This document shows positions 7,774 to 16,883 of a DNA stretch of 64,000 nt, piece after piece; the first letter of the stretch is position 1; each line of letters starts with the position of its first letter. The notes below the pieces were generated by a model, which was not told the origin of the DNA, did not search any database, and saw only the letters and a program-made list of their open reading frames with translations. The position numbers were made by a program, and so were the translations under genes. The stretch lies in the NCBI RefSeq assembly GCF_002305875.1, contig NZ_CP022098.1:8060001-8124000 (forward strand), in the 5' to 3' direction. Origin of the DNA: Cystobacter fuscus. Lineage in GTDB: Bacteria; Myxococcota; Myxococcia; Myxococcales; Myxococcaceae.

Positions 7774-9171
7774 ATGCCCTCGTCGTTCCCCGCCCCTGCT
7801 CCGAAGCAGCCCCTCTCGCGCTCGTCCCAGCGTCCTGGTGCGCTCAAGCGCCTGTCCTGGTGGGCCTCGCTCGGACTGGGGCTCGCCGCCGCCGGCTGCG
7901 GTCCCACCGAGGACGAAAAGCCGGACTCCCCCGACTACACGCACCCCTTGGCCGAGAACACGCCCATCTGCGGGCGCTCCGACTTCAACGAGATGTTCCC
8001 CTACTCCATCCGCTCCACGACGCTTCCGGTGCTCGTGCACTACTACAAGGAGAGCGAGCGGGAGACGGCCCAGCAGGTGCTCGGCTTCGTCGAGAAGGGC
8101 TGGGACTACCACGTCAACCAGCTCGGCATGCGCCCGGCCATCACCGACGCTGGCGAGTGCGGGCCCGATGAGGCCTTCGACGTGTTCGTGTGGAAGGGGC
8201 ACCGCAGCTGTCTCGTCAACGTCCTGTCGGGCGAGCCCACCACGGCGTGGGATGACCGGCGCGGCTACATGATCGTCGACCCGTGGGGCCCCTACGGCGG
8301 TGTCGAGCTCGAGGAGACCGTCGTCCACGAGATGGCGCATGCCTCGCAGGCCGCGGACGACTGGTACGAGTCCCCCATCACCTTCGAGATGTCCGCGGTC
8401 TTCACGGATCAGGTGTACGCGAACCGCTACATCAAGACCTACTTCGACGACTTCCAGGCCCACCCCGACTGGGCGCTCGACTACTACGATGAGTACGAGA
8501 CCTGGTACATGTACGGCTCCTCCATGTACCTGCTCTACCTGAAGGATCGTTTCTTCGGGGGCGACGCGCGGTTCCTCTCGAGCATGTGGCTGAAGTCGCG
8601 CAACCCGCCGGGCGCGGGAGAGGATCAGACGCTCAACGAGCCGGACTTCGCCGATGCGCTCGACGAGCTGCTGGCCAGCCACGGCTCGAGCTACGTGCAG
8701 AGCGTCCCCGAGTTCTCGCGCTGGCGCTGGTACACGGGCGACCACGTGGACAACAAACACTTCCGTCACTTCAAGGACGGTCTGGAGAACCTCCAGGCGG
8801 CCAAAATCGCGCTGGCGGCCCAGCAGGAGGCCAGGCCGGGGAAGATCGACATCGGCGAGAACGCGCCGATGATGCTCGGCACGAGCTACCTCGAGCTGGC
8901 GGCCGGCGCGGGCACGCCGGGCACGCTCTATGTGTCACTCGAGGCCCCCAGCGACGCGTCGCGCCGCTTCATCGTCCAGGCCGTGCCCGGTCTGACGCCG
9001 GACTCCGATGGCGAGGTGCTGGATCTCTCCACGGGCCCGAAGGAGCTGAAGTTCGCGGGGGATCAGAAGCGCACCCTCATCGTCACCGTCGTGCCCACGG
9101 GTGATTACGACCCCGACCTGCGCACCGCGGATCGTCATCCCTTCTCGATCGTCCTCGCGGATCATCCGTAG
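7774..9171 (+). CDS. Putative zinc metallopeptidase-like lipoprotein
   Basis: 465 residues. The start at ATG 7774 is supported by AAAGGA 9 bases upstream and by the signal sequence it opens: a long basic n-region, a hydrophobic stretch at 27-40 and lipobox AAAGC with the lipidated Cys at 42. The motif HEMAHASQ (HExxH at 185-189) sits in a helix and is followed by a Glu at 205 (TFEMSA), the arrangement of gluzincin peptidases. The C-terminal ~130 residues look like a beta-rich domain. I do not recognise a named family. A surface protease that uses a lipid anchor fits the predatory lifestyle, but activity is inferred only from the motif. Confidence 0.75.
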   Translation: MPSSFPAPAPKQPLSRSSQRPGALKRLSWWASLGLGLAAAGCGPTEDEKPDSPDYTHPLAENTPICGRSDFNEMFPYSIRSTTLPVLVHYYKESERETAQQVLGFVEKGWDYHVNQLGMRPAITDAGECGPDEAFDVFVWKGHRSCLVNVLSGEPTTAWDDRRGYMIVDPWGPYGGVELEETVVHEMAHASQAADDWYESPITFEMSAVFTDQVYANRYIKTYFDDFQAHPDWALDYYDEYETWYMYGSSMYLLYLKDRFFGGDARFLSSMWLKSRNPPGAGEDQTLNEPDFADALDELLASHGSSYVQSVPEFSRWRWYTGDHVDNKHFRHFKDGLENLQAAKIALAAQQEARPGKIDIGENAPMMLGTSYLELAAGAGTPGTLYVSLEAPSDASRRFIVQAVPGLTPDSDGEVLDLSTGPKELKFAGDQKRTLIVTVVPTGDYDPDLRTADRHPFSIVLADHP

Positions 9172-9174
9172 ACC

Positions 9175-10203
9175 CTACCCGCCCAGGAACCCCTCCAGGA
9201 CTCCGGCGACGTTGGTGCCGATCTCCTCCACCGCGTAGCCGCCCTCCTGCACGAAGACGGTGGGCACCTTCAGCTCGGCCAGGTGCCTTCCCATCAGCGG
9301 GAAGTGCTCCGTGGCGAGCTTGAAGGCGCTGATCGGATCTCCCCCGTAGGTATCCACACCGAGCGACACCACGAGCGCATCCGGCGCGAACCCGCCCACG
9401 ACATCCAGCGCCGCGCCCAGGGCGATGTCGTACTCCTTCCAGGTGGTGCCACGCGGCAGCGGGAAGTTGCGGGTGTATCCCTCTCCGGCGCCCTCGCCCC
9501 ACTCGTCGGCATAGCCGAGGAAGTAGGGGTACTCGGTCTCCGGGGTGGCGTGGATGGACACGAACAGCACGTCGGAACGCTCCCAGAAGATGTCCTGGGT
9601 GCCATTGCCATGATGGTAGTCCACGTCCAGCACCGCCACCCGCTCGAAGCCCTGGTCCCGCAGGTGTTGCGCCGCCAGGGCCGCGTTGTTGAGGAAGCAG
9701 TAGCCGCCGTAGACGGAGCGAGCCGCATGGTGTCCGGGAGGACGGCACAGGGCATAGGCGCTCTTCTCGCCCTCGACGACCCACGCGGCGGCCGTCAGGG
9801 CGCAATGGGCGGCGGCGAGCGCGGCGTCCCAGGTGCCCTCGACGATGGGCGTGCTGGCATCGAAGGCGTAGTAGCCCATCTTGCCGTTGATGCCGGAGGG
9901 GATGTGATCACGTCGCAGGGCGCGGGCGGGAAAGCCGCTCGGCAACATGAAGCCCTCCTTGCCGACGGCCCGCCACTCGGCGTGGGCGGTGCGCAGGAAC
10001 TCGATGAAGCCGGCATCGTGGACGCGCAACAGCGACTCCAGCGGGAACGCACGCGGCTCGAGCACCTCGAAGCCGGCGCGTCGCACCGCCGTCAGGATGT
10101 AGTCGGCGCGCACCGGCATCTCGAAGCATGGCACCAGCTCGCCGCGATGCAGTTCCTTGCCCCCATCGTGGCGGGCATGCAGGGGGGAATGAGCGACTTT
10201 CAT
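9175..10203 (-). CDS. Acetylpolyamine amidohydrolase (histone deacetylase fold)
   Basis: 342 residues, ATG 10203 with GGAGG upstream. The N-terminus (MKVAHSPLHARHDGGKELHR) and the central RPPGHHA and DVDYHHGNGTQDIFW are those of acetylpolyamine amidohydrolases. Active-site positions fall on the same numbers as in the Mycoplana ramosa enzyme as I recall it: His158/His159, metal ligands Asp195, His197 and Asp284, and Tyr323. The enzyme would deacetylate N-acetylputrescine, N-acetylcadaverine or longer acetylpolyamines with Zn. It is a stand-alone gene, tail to tail with the peptidase-like gene and upstream of an expansin-like gene on the same strand. Confidence 0.92.
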   Translation of the reverse strand: MKVAHSPLHARHDGGKELHRGELVPCFEMPVRADYILTAVRRAGFEVLEPRAFPLESLLRVHDAGFIEFLRTAHAEWRAVGKEGFMLPSGFPARALRRDHIPSGINGKMGYYAFDASTPIVEGTWDAALAAAHCALTAAAWVVEGEKSAYALCRPPGHHAARSVYGGYCFLNNAALAAQHLRDQGFERVAVLDVDYHHGNGTQDIFWERSDVLFVSIHATPETEYPYFLGYADEWGEGAGEGYTRNFPLPRGTTWKEYDIALGAALDVVGGFAPDALVVSLGVDTYGGDPISAFKLATEHFPLMGRHLAELKVPTVFVQEGGYAVEEIGTNVAGVLEGFLGG

Positions 10204-10310
10204 CGAAGGGCCTCCAGGGCCGCAGGCTGACGGGTTTGCCCCGTCCCTGGCAAGCCCACGTGTCCCGGCTCCTCCGCTCGCTCCCTCCCCCCACCCGGCT
10301 CACGCGCGGC

Positions 10311-11051
10311 CTACGGCGTGAACTGGGCCTTGCCCGGGAACGTCTTCTCGGCCTGGATGCTCGGCAGGGTGTCCTCGAGCACCTGCCCGTTCGAGGCCGT
10401 CACCCGGACCCGGAGGGAGCCCGTGCCCATCCCCGAGGCCTGCACGAAGTAGTTGTAGCTCAGGCGAGGGACCTCCACCCACTTGCCGTTGCTCATGAAC
10501 TCCAGCTTCTTGATGGGCAGGGCATGGTTGCGCACCTGGATCGCGGTCCAGTACTGGCTGCTCCCCGTCTTGAAGCGGTACTGGATGGGGCCCGTCACGG
10601 GGCACGAGACGAAGCGCCATTTCACGGCCACGCGGCCATCGATGGGCTTGGCGATCTTCGCGAAGGCCTCGCGGCTGAGGTCAAGGTGGCCCGCGGTGGT
10701 GCACCCGGGGCAGACATCCACGATGCGCACGCGCACCGTGCCCAGCGGTCCCTGCACCTCGGCGCACGAGCCACACGCCCCGCTGTTCTCGTACTCGCCC
10801 TGGGCGATGGCGGCCACGTCGAGATCCTGCGGGCTCGCGTCGAAGCTGCAGGCTCCCGCGCCGGTCGCGTTGTAGTAGGTGATGAGGCCATCCTTGAAGT
10901 TGCCGATCGGAGTCGAGGCCAGGGCATCCGCGGTGCGCGTGGACTCGTCTCCCGCGTTCGGTTCGACATTCGACTCGGGCCCGCAGGCGGCGAGCGACAT
11001 CAACAAGGCGACGACGGACAAGCGAGCGAGGGGCAAGGTGGTTCTGTGCAT
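10311..11051 (-). CDS. Expansin-like lipoprotein (DPBB plus CBM63-like domain)
   Basis: 246 residues. Lipoprotein signal with lipobox LAAC, lipidated Cys at 23. Residues 50-150 are a six-stranded double-psi beta-barrel of the expansin/GH45 type: GLITYYNATGAGACSF opens it, and GHLDLS carries Asp124, equivalent to the essential Asp of Bacillus EXLX1. Thr58 matches the other conserved polar residue. Residues 152-246 fit the second expansin domain, which binds cellulose (family CBM63). Cys pairs (93/96, 114/117) suggest disulfides. Expansins loosen polysaccharide networks without hydrolysis. Surface anchoring in a soil predator may help with plant debris or peptidoglycan-like matrices. Confidence 0.82.
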   Translation of the reverse strand: MHRTTLPLARLSVVALLMSLAACGPESNVEPNAGDESTRTADALASTPIGNFKDGLITYYNATGAGACSFDASPQDLDVAAIAQGEYENSGACGSCAEVQGPLGTVRVRIVDVCPGCTTAGHLDLSREAFAKIAKPIDGRVAVKWRFVSCPVTGPIQYRFKTGSSQYWTAIQVRNHALPIKKLEFMSNGKWVEVPRLSYNYFVQASGMGTGSLRVRVTASNGQVLEDTLPSIQAEKTFPGKAQFTP

Positions 11052-11180
11052 GCGTTATGCTCCAGCAGAGAGGTGTAGCGCCGCTGGAACATCACTGCTC
11101 TTCGCGAAACTTCCATCCCCACCCCGCGCACGCTCTCAACCGGACAGACGCTCGGGACGTCGAGTCTCCCTGGCCACACC

Positions 11181-11206
11181 AAAAAAAGAAGGCGCTCGCC
11201 GGCGCC
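11181..11206 (-). terminator. Rho-independent terminator of the DUF4097 gene
   Basis: On the minus strand GGCGC-CGGCGA-GCGCC (11206-11191) forms a GC hairpin followed by TTCTTTTTTT (11190-11181). It sits about 40 bases after the stop of the DUF4097-like gene. Confidence 0.85.
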
Positions 11207-11244
11207 TTGGAGTTCATCCGGCGAGCACCTCGCCCCTCGTTGTC

Positions 11245-11952
11245 CTAGTTCGCGGCCGAGTCGGACTGGAGATCGAACGAGCCATTCACGGTGCTGACCT
11301 CCACCGGATGCTTGCCGTCGCCATAGCGCCGCTCGATGGAGCCCATGGAGGCCCCGCCACCGTTGAAGCGACCTCCCACCGAGGAGAACTCCACCCGGGC
11401 CCCCGCGTCGCGCGGCAGCTTCAGCTTCACGTTGCCGGACACGGTGCTCACCTCGGTGTTGTCGATGTCATCGGGCCGCAGGTCCACGCTTCCGCCCACC
11501 GTGGTCACCTCCAGACGGCCACGCGAGCCAATCAGGGACACGTCACCGTTGACCGTGGTCACCTCCAGGGAGCCCGTCACCCCCGTCACCTTCACCGGAG
11601 CCCCCACCGCGCTCACCTCCAGCTCGGAGCCCCGGGGGACCTTCACCACGAGGTGCACGGGCACCGGATTGTCGCAGCGGGACGCCGCACGCCGCTCCTC
11701 GCAGGGGCCACAGCACACCGTCACGCTCACCTCGTCCCCGTCCTGCTCCACGTCCAGGAAGGACTTCACGTCCGCCCCGTCCTCCCGCCGCGCCTCCACC
11801 GAGACCGTCTGGCCCTCCACGGCCTCCACCTGGATGGAGCCATTGACGGCGCTGAGACTCACCTCGGGAGTGGCCCCCGTCTCGAACCGCCAGGACGCGG
11901 GGGCTGGAGCGGAGGCCAGGACGACGATCAGGGCGGTGGAGAGGGAGAGCAT
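11245..11952 (-). CDS. DUF4097-like secreted beta-helix protein
   Basis: 235 residues from ATG 11952, which has GAGGAA upstream and opens a signal peptide (MLSLSTALIVVLASAPAPAS). The mature part is a run of short beta-strand repeats of the pattern G-x-V-x-V-S/T-T-V-N/G-G-S/D (GSIQVEAVEG, GSLEVTTVNG, GRLEVTTVGG, TEVSTVSGNV, HPVEVSTVNG), typical of the DUF4097 / putative auto-transporter adhesin head fold. Two Cys pairs occur around residues 90-105. The function of this family is not established. It carries its own intrinsic terminator. Confidence 0.75.
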   Translation of the reverse strand: MLSLSTALIVVLASAPAPASWRFETGATPEVSLSAVNGSIQVEAVEGQTVSVEARREDGADVKSFLDVEQDGDEVSVTVCCGPCEERRAASRCDNPVPVHLVVKVPRGSELEVSAVGAPVKVTGVTGSLEVTTVNGDVSLIGSRGRLEVTTVGGSVDLRPDDIDNTEVSTVSGNVKLKLPRDAGARVEFSSVGGRFNGGGASMGSIERRYGDGKHPVEVSTVNGSFDLQSDSAAN

Positions 11953-12016
11953 CGGAGCGTTCCTCGGAGGGCAACAGCGGGTTCTCCTGCCCTTACGCCC
12001 CGGCGCTCCGGTGATT

Positions 12017-13165
12017 TCATTCGCCTCGCGCCACGCGCCGGTACAACGCATCGTGCCGGCGCACCATCCGCGTCAGCGACAGCTCTCGCTCCACGAAGGC
12101 GCGCGCCCGCGCCCCCATGCGTCGGCCCCGCTCCCGATCTCCGAGCAACTGGAGGAACGCCTCGCCCAGGGCCTCCGGCCGCAGGGGCGGCACCACCAGG
12201 CCCCGCTCGCCATCCGCCACCAGCTCCGGGTTGCCGCCCACGTTCGTCACCACCATGGGCAGCCCCGCGGCCATGCCCTCCATCACCGCGTTGGACATGC
12301 CCTCGGCGCTGGAGCACAACACGCCGAAGTCCGCGCGCTCGTAGATGGCGGGCACGTCCCCGCGATGTTTCAGGAAGTGCACGCGGTCCGCGAGGCCCAA
12401 CGAGCCCGCGAGCTTCTCCATCTCCGGCCGCCGCGGCCCGTCCCCCACGAGGAAGGCATGCAGCGTGTGCCCCGCACGCCGCACCAACGCCAGGGCCCGC
12501 AGGAGATCCTCCTGCCGCTTCACCGGGTGGTTCATGTTCGCCACGTGCACCACCACGGGCGCTCCGTGCGTGTCCGGCAGCGGCGCCTGGAGCCCCGCGC
12601 GCCGACGCTGATCGAAGCGCACGATATCCAGGCCATTGGGGATGACCGTGATCTTCTCCGGCGAGATGCCCTCCTCCTCCACGAGCATTCCTCGGATGGC
12701 CTCCGCGTTGCCCACCACGTGGTCCGCCATCTGGGTGAGGCCGCGCAGCAGGGCCCGCCGCACCCTGCCGTGCCAGTGCGCCAGGTCCAACCGACCGACG
12801 ATCACCTTCGTCCCCGCGAGCTTCGCCGCCGGCACCGCCAGCACCGTCGCGTAGAAGTCGTGCACGTGGACGAGTTCCACCCGCTCCTGCTTGAGCCAGC
12901 GCGCCATGCGAATCACCTGGGCGAGCGTGTTGGGCCGGGCGAGCGAGCCGCGCAGGGAGAACTCCTCCGGGGTGATGCCCATCTTGCGGATGGGCTCCAT
13001 CAGCGGCCCCACGGCGTCCAGCACGGACACCTGCACGCGGTAGCTGGCGGGCAGGCCTCGCAACAGCTCCACCACCTGCACCTCGGTGCCACCGAAGTAG
13101 AAGGACTTGGTGAACTGCACCAGGCGCAGAGGCGCTTGCGCCATCCGCGTCTCCTCACGCCGCAT
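12017..13165 (-). CDS. Glycosyltransferase family 4 (group 1)
   Basis: 382 residues if it starts at ATG 13165, which overlaps the end of the upstream polymerase gene by 11 bp; ATG 13144 (MAQAPLRLVQF), preceded by GAGGAG, is an equally good start. The N-terminal acceptor domain begins LRLVQFTKSFYFGGTEVQVV with a glycine-rich loop. The C-terminal GT-B domain has the family signature (FGVLCSSAEGMSNAVMEGMA followed by AGLPMVVTNVGGNPELV) with the EGM..A..E-type nucleotide-sugar motif. It is retaining and acts in the cytoplasm at the inner membrane, probably adding a sugar to a lipid-linked surface glycan. Translational coupling to the O-antigen-ligase family gene suggests the same pathway. Confidence 0.9.
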   Translation of the reverse strand: MRREETRMAQAPLRLVQFTKSFYFGGTEVQVVELLRGLPASYRVQVSVLDAVGPLMEPIRKMGITPEEFSLRGSLARPNTLAQVIRMARWLKQERVELVHVHDFYATVLAVPAAKLAGTKVIVGRLDLAHWHGRVRRALLRGLTQMADHVVGNAEAIRGMLVEEEGISPEKITVIPNGLDIVRFDQRRRAGLQAPLPDTHGAPVVVHVANMNHPVKRQEDLLRALALVRRAGHTLHAFLVGDGPRRPEMEKLAGSLGLADRVHFLKHRGDVPAIYERADFGVLCSSAEGMSNAVMEGMAAGLPMVVTNVGGNPELVADGERGLVVPPLRPEALGEAFLQLLGDRERGRRMGARARAFVERELSLTRMVRRHDALYRRVARGE

Positions 13166-14435
13166 GGTTCGAGCCCTCCCATCCCGGCACCACCGTCTGC
13201 TTCACGTCGCGCGCCGTCTCCTTCACCGCGTACGCCTGGGCGATGCGATGCGCGCTCGCCGCCAGCCCGAAGAGCACATACAGGTGCGCCGAGAGGATGT
13301 AGCCGGAGAACATGTCGCAGATGAGGTAGCCCGTCATCGCGGCCGCCAGCCCTCGCGCCATCCACCCCATGCGCGGATCCCTCGAGGCCTCGAAGGCGCC
13401 GCCCGTGGCGCTCCCGGCGAACACCAGGAAGAAGAGCAGGCCCACCCAGCCCATCTCCCCGATGACGTCCAGGAAGATGTTGTGCGCCACGTAGGCCCGC
13501 GTGGCCTGGGGCGGCGCGTAGTCGAACCAGGCGTGGCGGAACGCGCCCGCGCCCACTCCGAGCAACGGCTTGTCCAGGCTCATGCGCGACGTCACCTGCC
13601 AGGCGTACACACGGCCCATCGCCGAGGCGTCCTGGTGCAGCTCCGCCACCGTCTCGTTGCGCTCCCAGAAGCTCTTGGGCGCGAACACCGCCAGACCGAT
13701 GGCCAGCGCGATGCCCAGCATCACCGAGCGCATCTTCTTCTTCTCGCGCAGCGCCCACACCACCATGGCCACCGTCAGGCCGATGAAGCCACCGCGCGAG
13801 TAGGTGAAGACGATGGCCACCGCCGCCAGGATGATGGCCAGCAGCGACAGCGAGCGCATCACCCAGCCGCTCTCCTTGCGCGCCAGGAAGGCCACCGCGA
13901 GCGGCACGATGATGCCGATGTTCATCGCCGAGCGGTTGGGGTCCGCGTACACCTCGGCCCAGTGCGCCCGGTAGCCCTCCACCAGCGTCTCCGGCGTGCC
14001 GGTGAAGTGCGAGTCGATGACGCCATAGCTCGTCACGATCGAACCCAGCACCATGGCGCCGCACACGGCCGCCAGCCGCCGGGGCGTGGTGATGACGTTC
14101 ACCAGCGTCAGGTAGATCGCCGTGAGCTTGAGCAGCTCGAGCGCGGTGGTGCGCGACACCTCCGGGTTCACCGACCACGTCATCGAGGCCAGCGCCAACG
14201 CCGAGAACGCCAGCAGCGCCCCGCCACGGATTCCATCGAAATACAGGGGCTCGGCACGCCCCAGTCTCCGCAAGGCCATCAGCCCCGCGGCCAACCCCGA
14301 CGCCAACAGCGCCAGCCGCAAGGGGGCCAGCGCGGGAAACCACACCTGCGGCAGCATGTACATCAGCGCCGCGAAGGTGGTCAGTGCGTAGAACGCCACC
14401 ACGTCCCGGCGTTCCGCTTTATCGCCCAGCTCCAT
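13155..14435 (-). CDS. O-antigen ligase/polymerase family membrane protein (Wzy_C type)
   Basis: 426 residues from ATG 14435, preceded by GGAGGAGGG. About ten to twelve hydrophobic segments are spread along the protein. The large periplasmic loop and the motif region with TYSRGGFIGL, followed by GVGAGAFRHAWFDYAPP and AYVAHNIFLDVIGEMGW, match the O-antigen ligase/polymerase (PF04932) family. Such proteins either polymerise repeat units (Wzy) or ligate glycan to lipid A core (WaaL); the sequence alone does not decide which. The overlapping downstream GT4 gene supports a role in a surface polysaccharide (EPS, LPS or spore coat). Confidence 0.85.
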   Translation of the reverse strand: MELGDKAERRDVVAFYALTTFAALMYMLPQVWFPALAPLRLALLASGLAAGLMALRRLGRAEPLYFDGIRGGALLAFSALALASMTWSVNPEVSRTTALELLKLTAIYLTLVNVITTPRRLAAVCGAMVLGSIVTSYGVIDSHFTGTPETLVEGYRAHWAEVYADPNRSAMNIGIIVPLAVAFLARKESGWVMRSLSLLAIILAAVAIVFTYSRGGFIGLTVAMVVWALREKKKMRSVMLGIALAIGLAVFAPKSFWERNETVAELHQDASAMGRVYAWQVTSRMSLDKPLLGVGAGAFRHAWFDYAPPQATRAYVAHNIFLDVIGEMGWVGLLFFLVFAGSATGGAFEASRDPRMGWMARGLAAAMTGYLICDMFSGYILSAHLYVLFGLAASAHRIAQAYAVKETARDVKQTVVPGWEGSNHAA

Positions 14436-14522
14436 CCGGACCCTCCTCCCACGTCCCGTCGCCGCATGCGCGGACCGGGCCACCCCAGGGCGTTAGCAGG
14501 CGATATGCCAACCACCCTGGAG

Positions 14523-14552
14523 GGCAAATCCCAGTGGATCCAAGGATTTACC
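14523..14552 (-). other. Stem-loop between genes
   Basis: GGcAAATCC (14523-14531) can pair with GGATTTaCC (14544-14552), leaving a 12-base loop. It lies between the stop of the DUF6178-like gene (14603, minus) and the start of the polymerase gene (14435, minus). There is no T-run, so a factor-dependent terminator or nothing functional are both possible. Confidence 0.3.
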
Positions 14553-14602
14553 GTGGAAGTCCTCGGACTGGAGGGCGGGAAGCGGGAAGAATTACCGGCC
14601 TT

Positions 14603-16237
14603 TCACTCCATGGGCAGAAGAAGGGAGGCAATGGCGCTGAGCTTTCCCTCCTGGAGAAACACTTCGCCCATTTCCTCCAGCAGCCGGGCGAGGACGGCGT
14701 TCACCTGGCGACGCAGCTCGGGCCAGGAGGCCTCCGGCACCGCGGGCTCCAGCACCGCCAGGGCCTGGTCCGCCACCCCCGGCTTGAGACGGGGCGCATC
14801 CGGCGTGCCCTCGAAGAGCAGCGCGCCGAGCGTCTGCCGGCCCTCGCGCGGCAGGGGGCGGGGCACCACCCGGCCCTCCAGCAGGGCGATGGCCACGGCG
14901 GCCGCGAAGAAGCGCTCCATCCCCAATTCCTGGGGCGCCTCGGCGAAGCGGGACAGCCGCTCGCGGGCGGCCTGGGCGGAGCCCCCGAGCAGCGCGCCCA
15001 GGAGCGCCACCTGCGCCTCGGCCCGGGCGAGCACCTCCTCGCTGGCGGCCAGCTCACGCCGCGAGCGGAAGGGCACCGGCTCGGCCCCGGGCACCTTCAG
15101 GGTGCGCCGCGGACGCTTGCGGCGCAGCGCCTCCACGGCCGCGGCCTCCTCGGCGAAGAGCAGCGGCACGCCCTCCACCTTCGTGAAGGGCTCCTTCATC
15201 AACCGGTCCGCGCGGAACTTGAGCGCGAGCGTCAGGGAGAAGCCCACCTGGAAGATGCGTTTGATTTCCGTGTCGCGCACCACCTGCGCGGCGCGCGCGG
15301 GGTCTCCCCCGGTGAGGTGCTCCAGGGCGAGCAGCAGGTAGTCCCGGGCCATCTCGCCCACGCGCCGGATGGCGTCCAGGTCCCCCGGTTCCTCCACCTC
15401 GGCCACGAGCGTGGCGTTGGCGAGGTAGCGCAGCTCCGCCTCCAGGTTCTCGCGCTCGCGCTCGTCCAGCTCGCGGAAGGCGGCCTCCAGGTAGTCGGGC
15501 TGCTCGCGCGTGGCGGCCAGCGCGGCGCTCACGGCCGGAGCGGGCTCGGGCCCGGTGTCCACGCGGCTGAAGAGCTGCACGGCCTCCTCCAGCGGCGGGA
15601 AGCCCAGGTCCTGCAGCCGCGCCGAGCGGAAGCGGTAGGCCACCTCCTCCAATTCCCCGGGCACCTCCCAGCGCGTGGCCTCCAGGAAGCGCACCGCCTC
15701 GAAGGGGTTGTCCGCGATGAGATCGTTGAGCAGCACGCGCAACGCCGCCAGCTCCGCGCCCTCCACGCCCTTGAACTCGATGAGGTAGCGCCCCTCGGGC
15801 GTCTCCATCGTCACGCCCGCCGGGTTCACGTCCGGGTTCTCCTCCAGATCGTGGATGACGGTGAACTCGCGCATGAGCATCTCCAGGACCTCGGTGTCCA
15901 TGGAGCGCACCTTCTCGAGGAAGTCCTCGGCCGAGTCCCCGCGCGCGGCGCGCAGCCAGTTGAGGGTGCCGAGCGGATCGAGCGTGTCGCGCTTCCACGA
16001 GCCCAGGTCCACGAAGGTGCGGAACTGCTCGGGCGAGGTGAGCTGCACGAGGTCCACCGCGTCGGGCAGGCCCACCTCCATGATGGTGAAGTACAGGTCC
16101 TCCGCGGGCAGCGAGCGCACCAGGGCGCGGGCATGCTCCGATTCGACGAGGGCCTCCAGCCGCTTGCGGCCGGAGAGGGCCGCGAGCTGCCGGCGCACGG
16201 TGTTCAGCGCCTTGCTTCCGCTATTGCCATTCGACAT
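14603..16237 (-). CDS. Conserved hypothetical protein, possibly DUF6178 family
   Basis: 544 residues, soluble, no signal peptide or membrane segment. The N-terminal half is mostly helical and acidic (LVRSLPAEDLYFTIMEVGLP, FLEKVRSMDTEVLEMLM), with a notable pattern of short helices that resembles a helical-repeat fold. The C-terminal half contains LGALLFEGTPDAP and a Leu-rich last helix (VNAVLARLLEEMGEVFLQEG). Length and pattern suggest the DUF6178 family seen in deltaproteobacteria; I recognise no catalytic motif. It sits just downstream of engB on the same strand, about 40 bp away, so it may be co-transcribed with a ribosome-assembly GTPase. Function unknown. Confidence 0.8.
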   Translation of the reverse strand: MSNGNSGSKALNTVRRQLAALSGRKRLEALVESEHARALVRSLPAEDLYFTIMEVGLPDAVDLVQLTSPEQFRTFVDLGSWKRDTLDPLGTLNWLRAARGDSAEDFLEKVRSMDTEVLEMLMREFTVIHDLEENPDVNPAGVTMETPEGRYLIEFKGVEGAELAALRVLLNDLIADNPFEAVRFLEATRWEVPGELEEVAYRFRSARLQDLGFPPLEEAVQLFSRVDTGPEPAPAVSAALAATREQPDYLEAAFRELDERERENLEAELRYLANATLVAEVEEPGDLDAIRRVGEMARDYLLLALEHLTGGDPARAAQVVRDTEIKRIFQVGFSLTLALKFRADRLMKEPFTKVEGVPLLFAEEAAAVEALRRKRPRRTLKVPGAEPVPFRSRRELAASEEVLARAEAQVALLGALLGGSAQAARERLSRFAEAPQELGMERFFAAAVAIALLEGRVVPRPLPREGRQTLGALLFEGTPDAPRLKPGVADQALAVLEPAVPEASWPELRRQVNAVLARLLEEMGEVFLQEGKLSAIASLLLPME

Positions 16238-16279
16238 GGCGCCGTGCCTACCACGGTTTGCGCCCGGCCCTTCAGCCCT

Positions 16280-16882
16280 TCACTTCACACTGTCCAGGAG
16301 GGCGCCCCACACCTCGTCCAGGCCCAGCTTGTCCGTGGCCGAGAAGGCGAGCACCGCCTCGCGCGGCAGGCTGAGCTGCTCGGCGAGCGCGGTGAGGCGC
16401 GGCTTGCGGCGCGCCTTGGGCAGGCGATCCATCTTCGTGGCCACCACGAGGATGCGCCGGTAGTCCTGCAGGTAGTCGAGCGTCTGGAAGTCGTCCGGGG
16501 TGGGGCCCACCTCGGCGTCGATGATGCTCACCACCACCTTCAGGTCCCGGCGCTTCTCCAGGTAGGTGGTGATCATCGTCTGCCACTCGGCGCGCTCGGT
16601 CTTGCTCACCTTGGCGAAGCCGTAGCCGGGCAGGTCCGCGAAGCGCACCAGGTGCGGCTTGCCGTCGCGCTCCACGTCCACGTCGAAGAAGTTGAGCGTG
16701 CGGGTGCGGCCGGGAGTGTTGGACACGCGCACGAGCTTCTTGCGGCCCGTGAGCGCGTTGATCATGGACGACTTGCCCACGTTGGAGCGGCCCACGAAGG
16801 CCACCTCGGGGGCGAGACTCGTGGGGTAGCCCTTGGGCTCCACCGCCGTGGTGATGAAGCGGGCGTCGAGGATCTTGATCAC
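16280..16882 (-). CDS. engB: Ribosome-biogenesis GTPase EngB/YsxC
   Basis: 200 residues with a GTG start at 16882, one base after the stop of the cytochrome gene, so translation is likely coupled. The GTPase motifs are complete: G1 GRSNVGKSS, G2 region NTPGRTRTLNFF, G3 DLPGYGFAKV, G4 TKMD and G5 SAT. Length and motif spelling are those of EngB (YihA/YsxC), which is needed for late assembly of the 50S subunit. Coupling to a multiheme cytochrome is unusual and probably reflects compact gene packing rather than shared function. Confidence 0.95.
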   Translation of the reverse strand: MIKILDARFITTAVEPKGYPTSLAPEVAFVGRSNVGKSSMINALTGRKKLVRVSNTPGRTRTLNFFDVDVERDGKPHLVRFADLPGYGFAKVSKTERAEWQTMITTYLEKRRDLKVVVSIIDAEVGPTPDDFQTLDYLQDYRRILVVATKMDRLPKARRKPRLTALAEQLSLPREAVLAFSATDKLGLDEVWGALLDSVK

Positions 16883-16883
16883 G

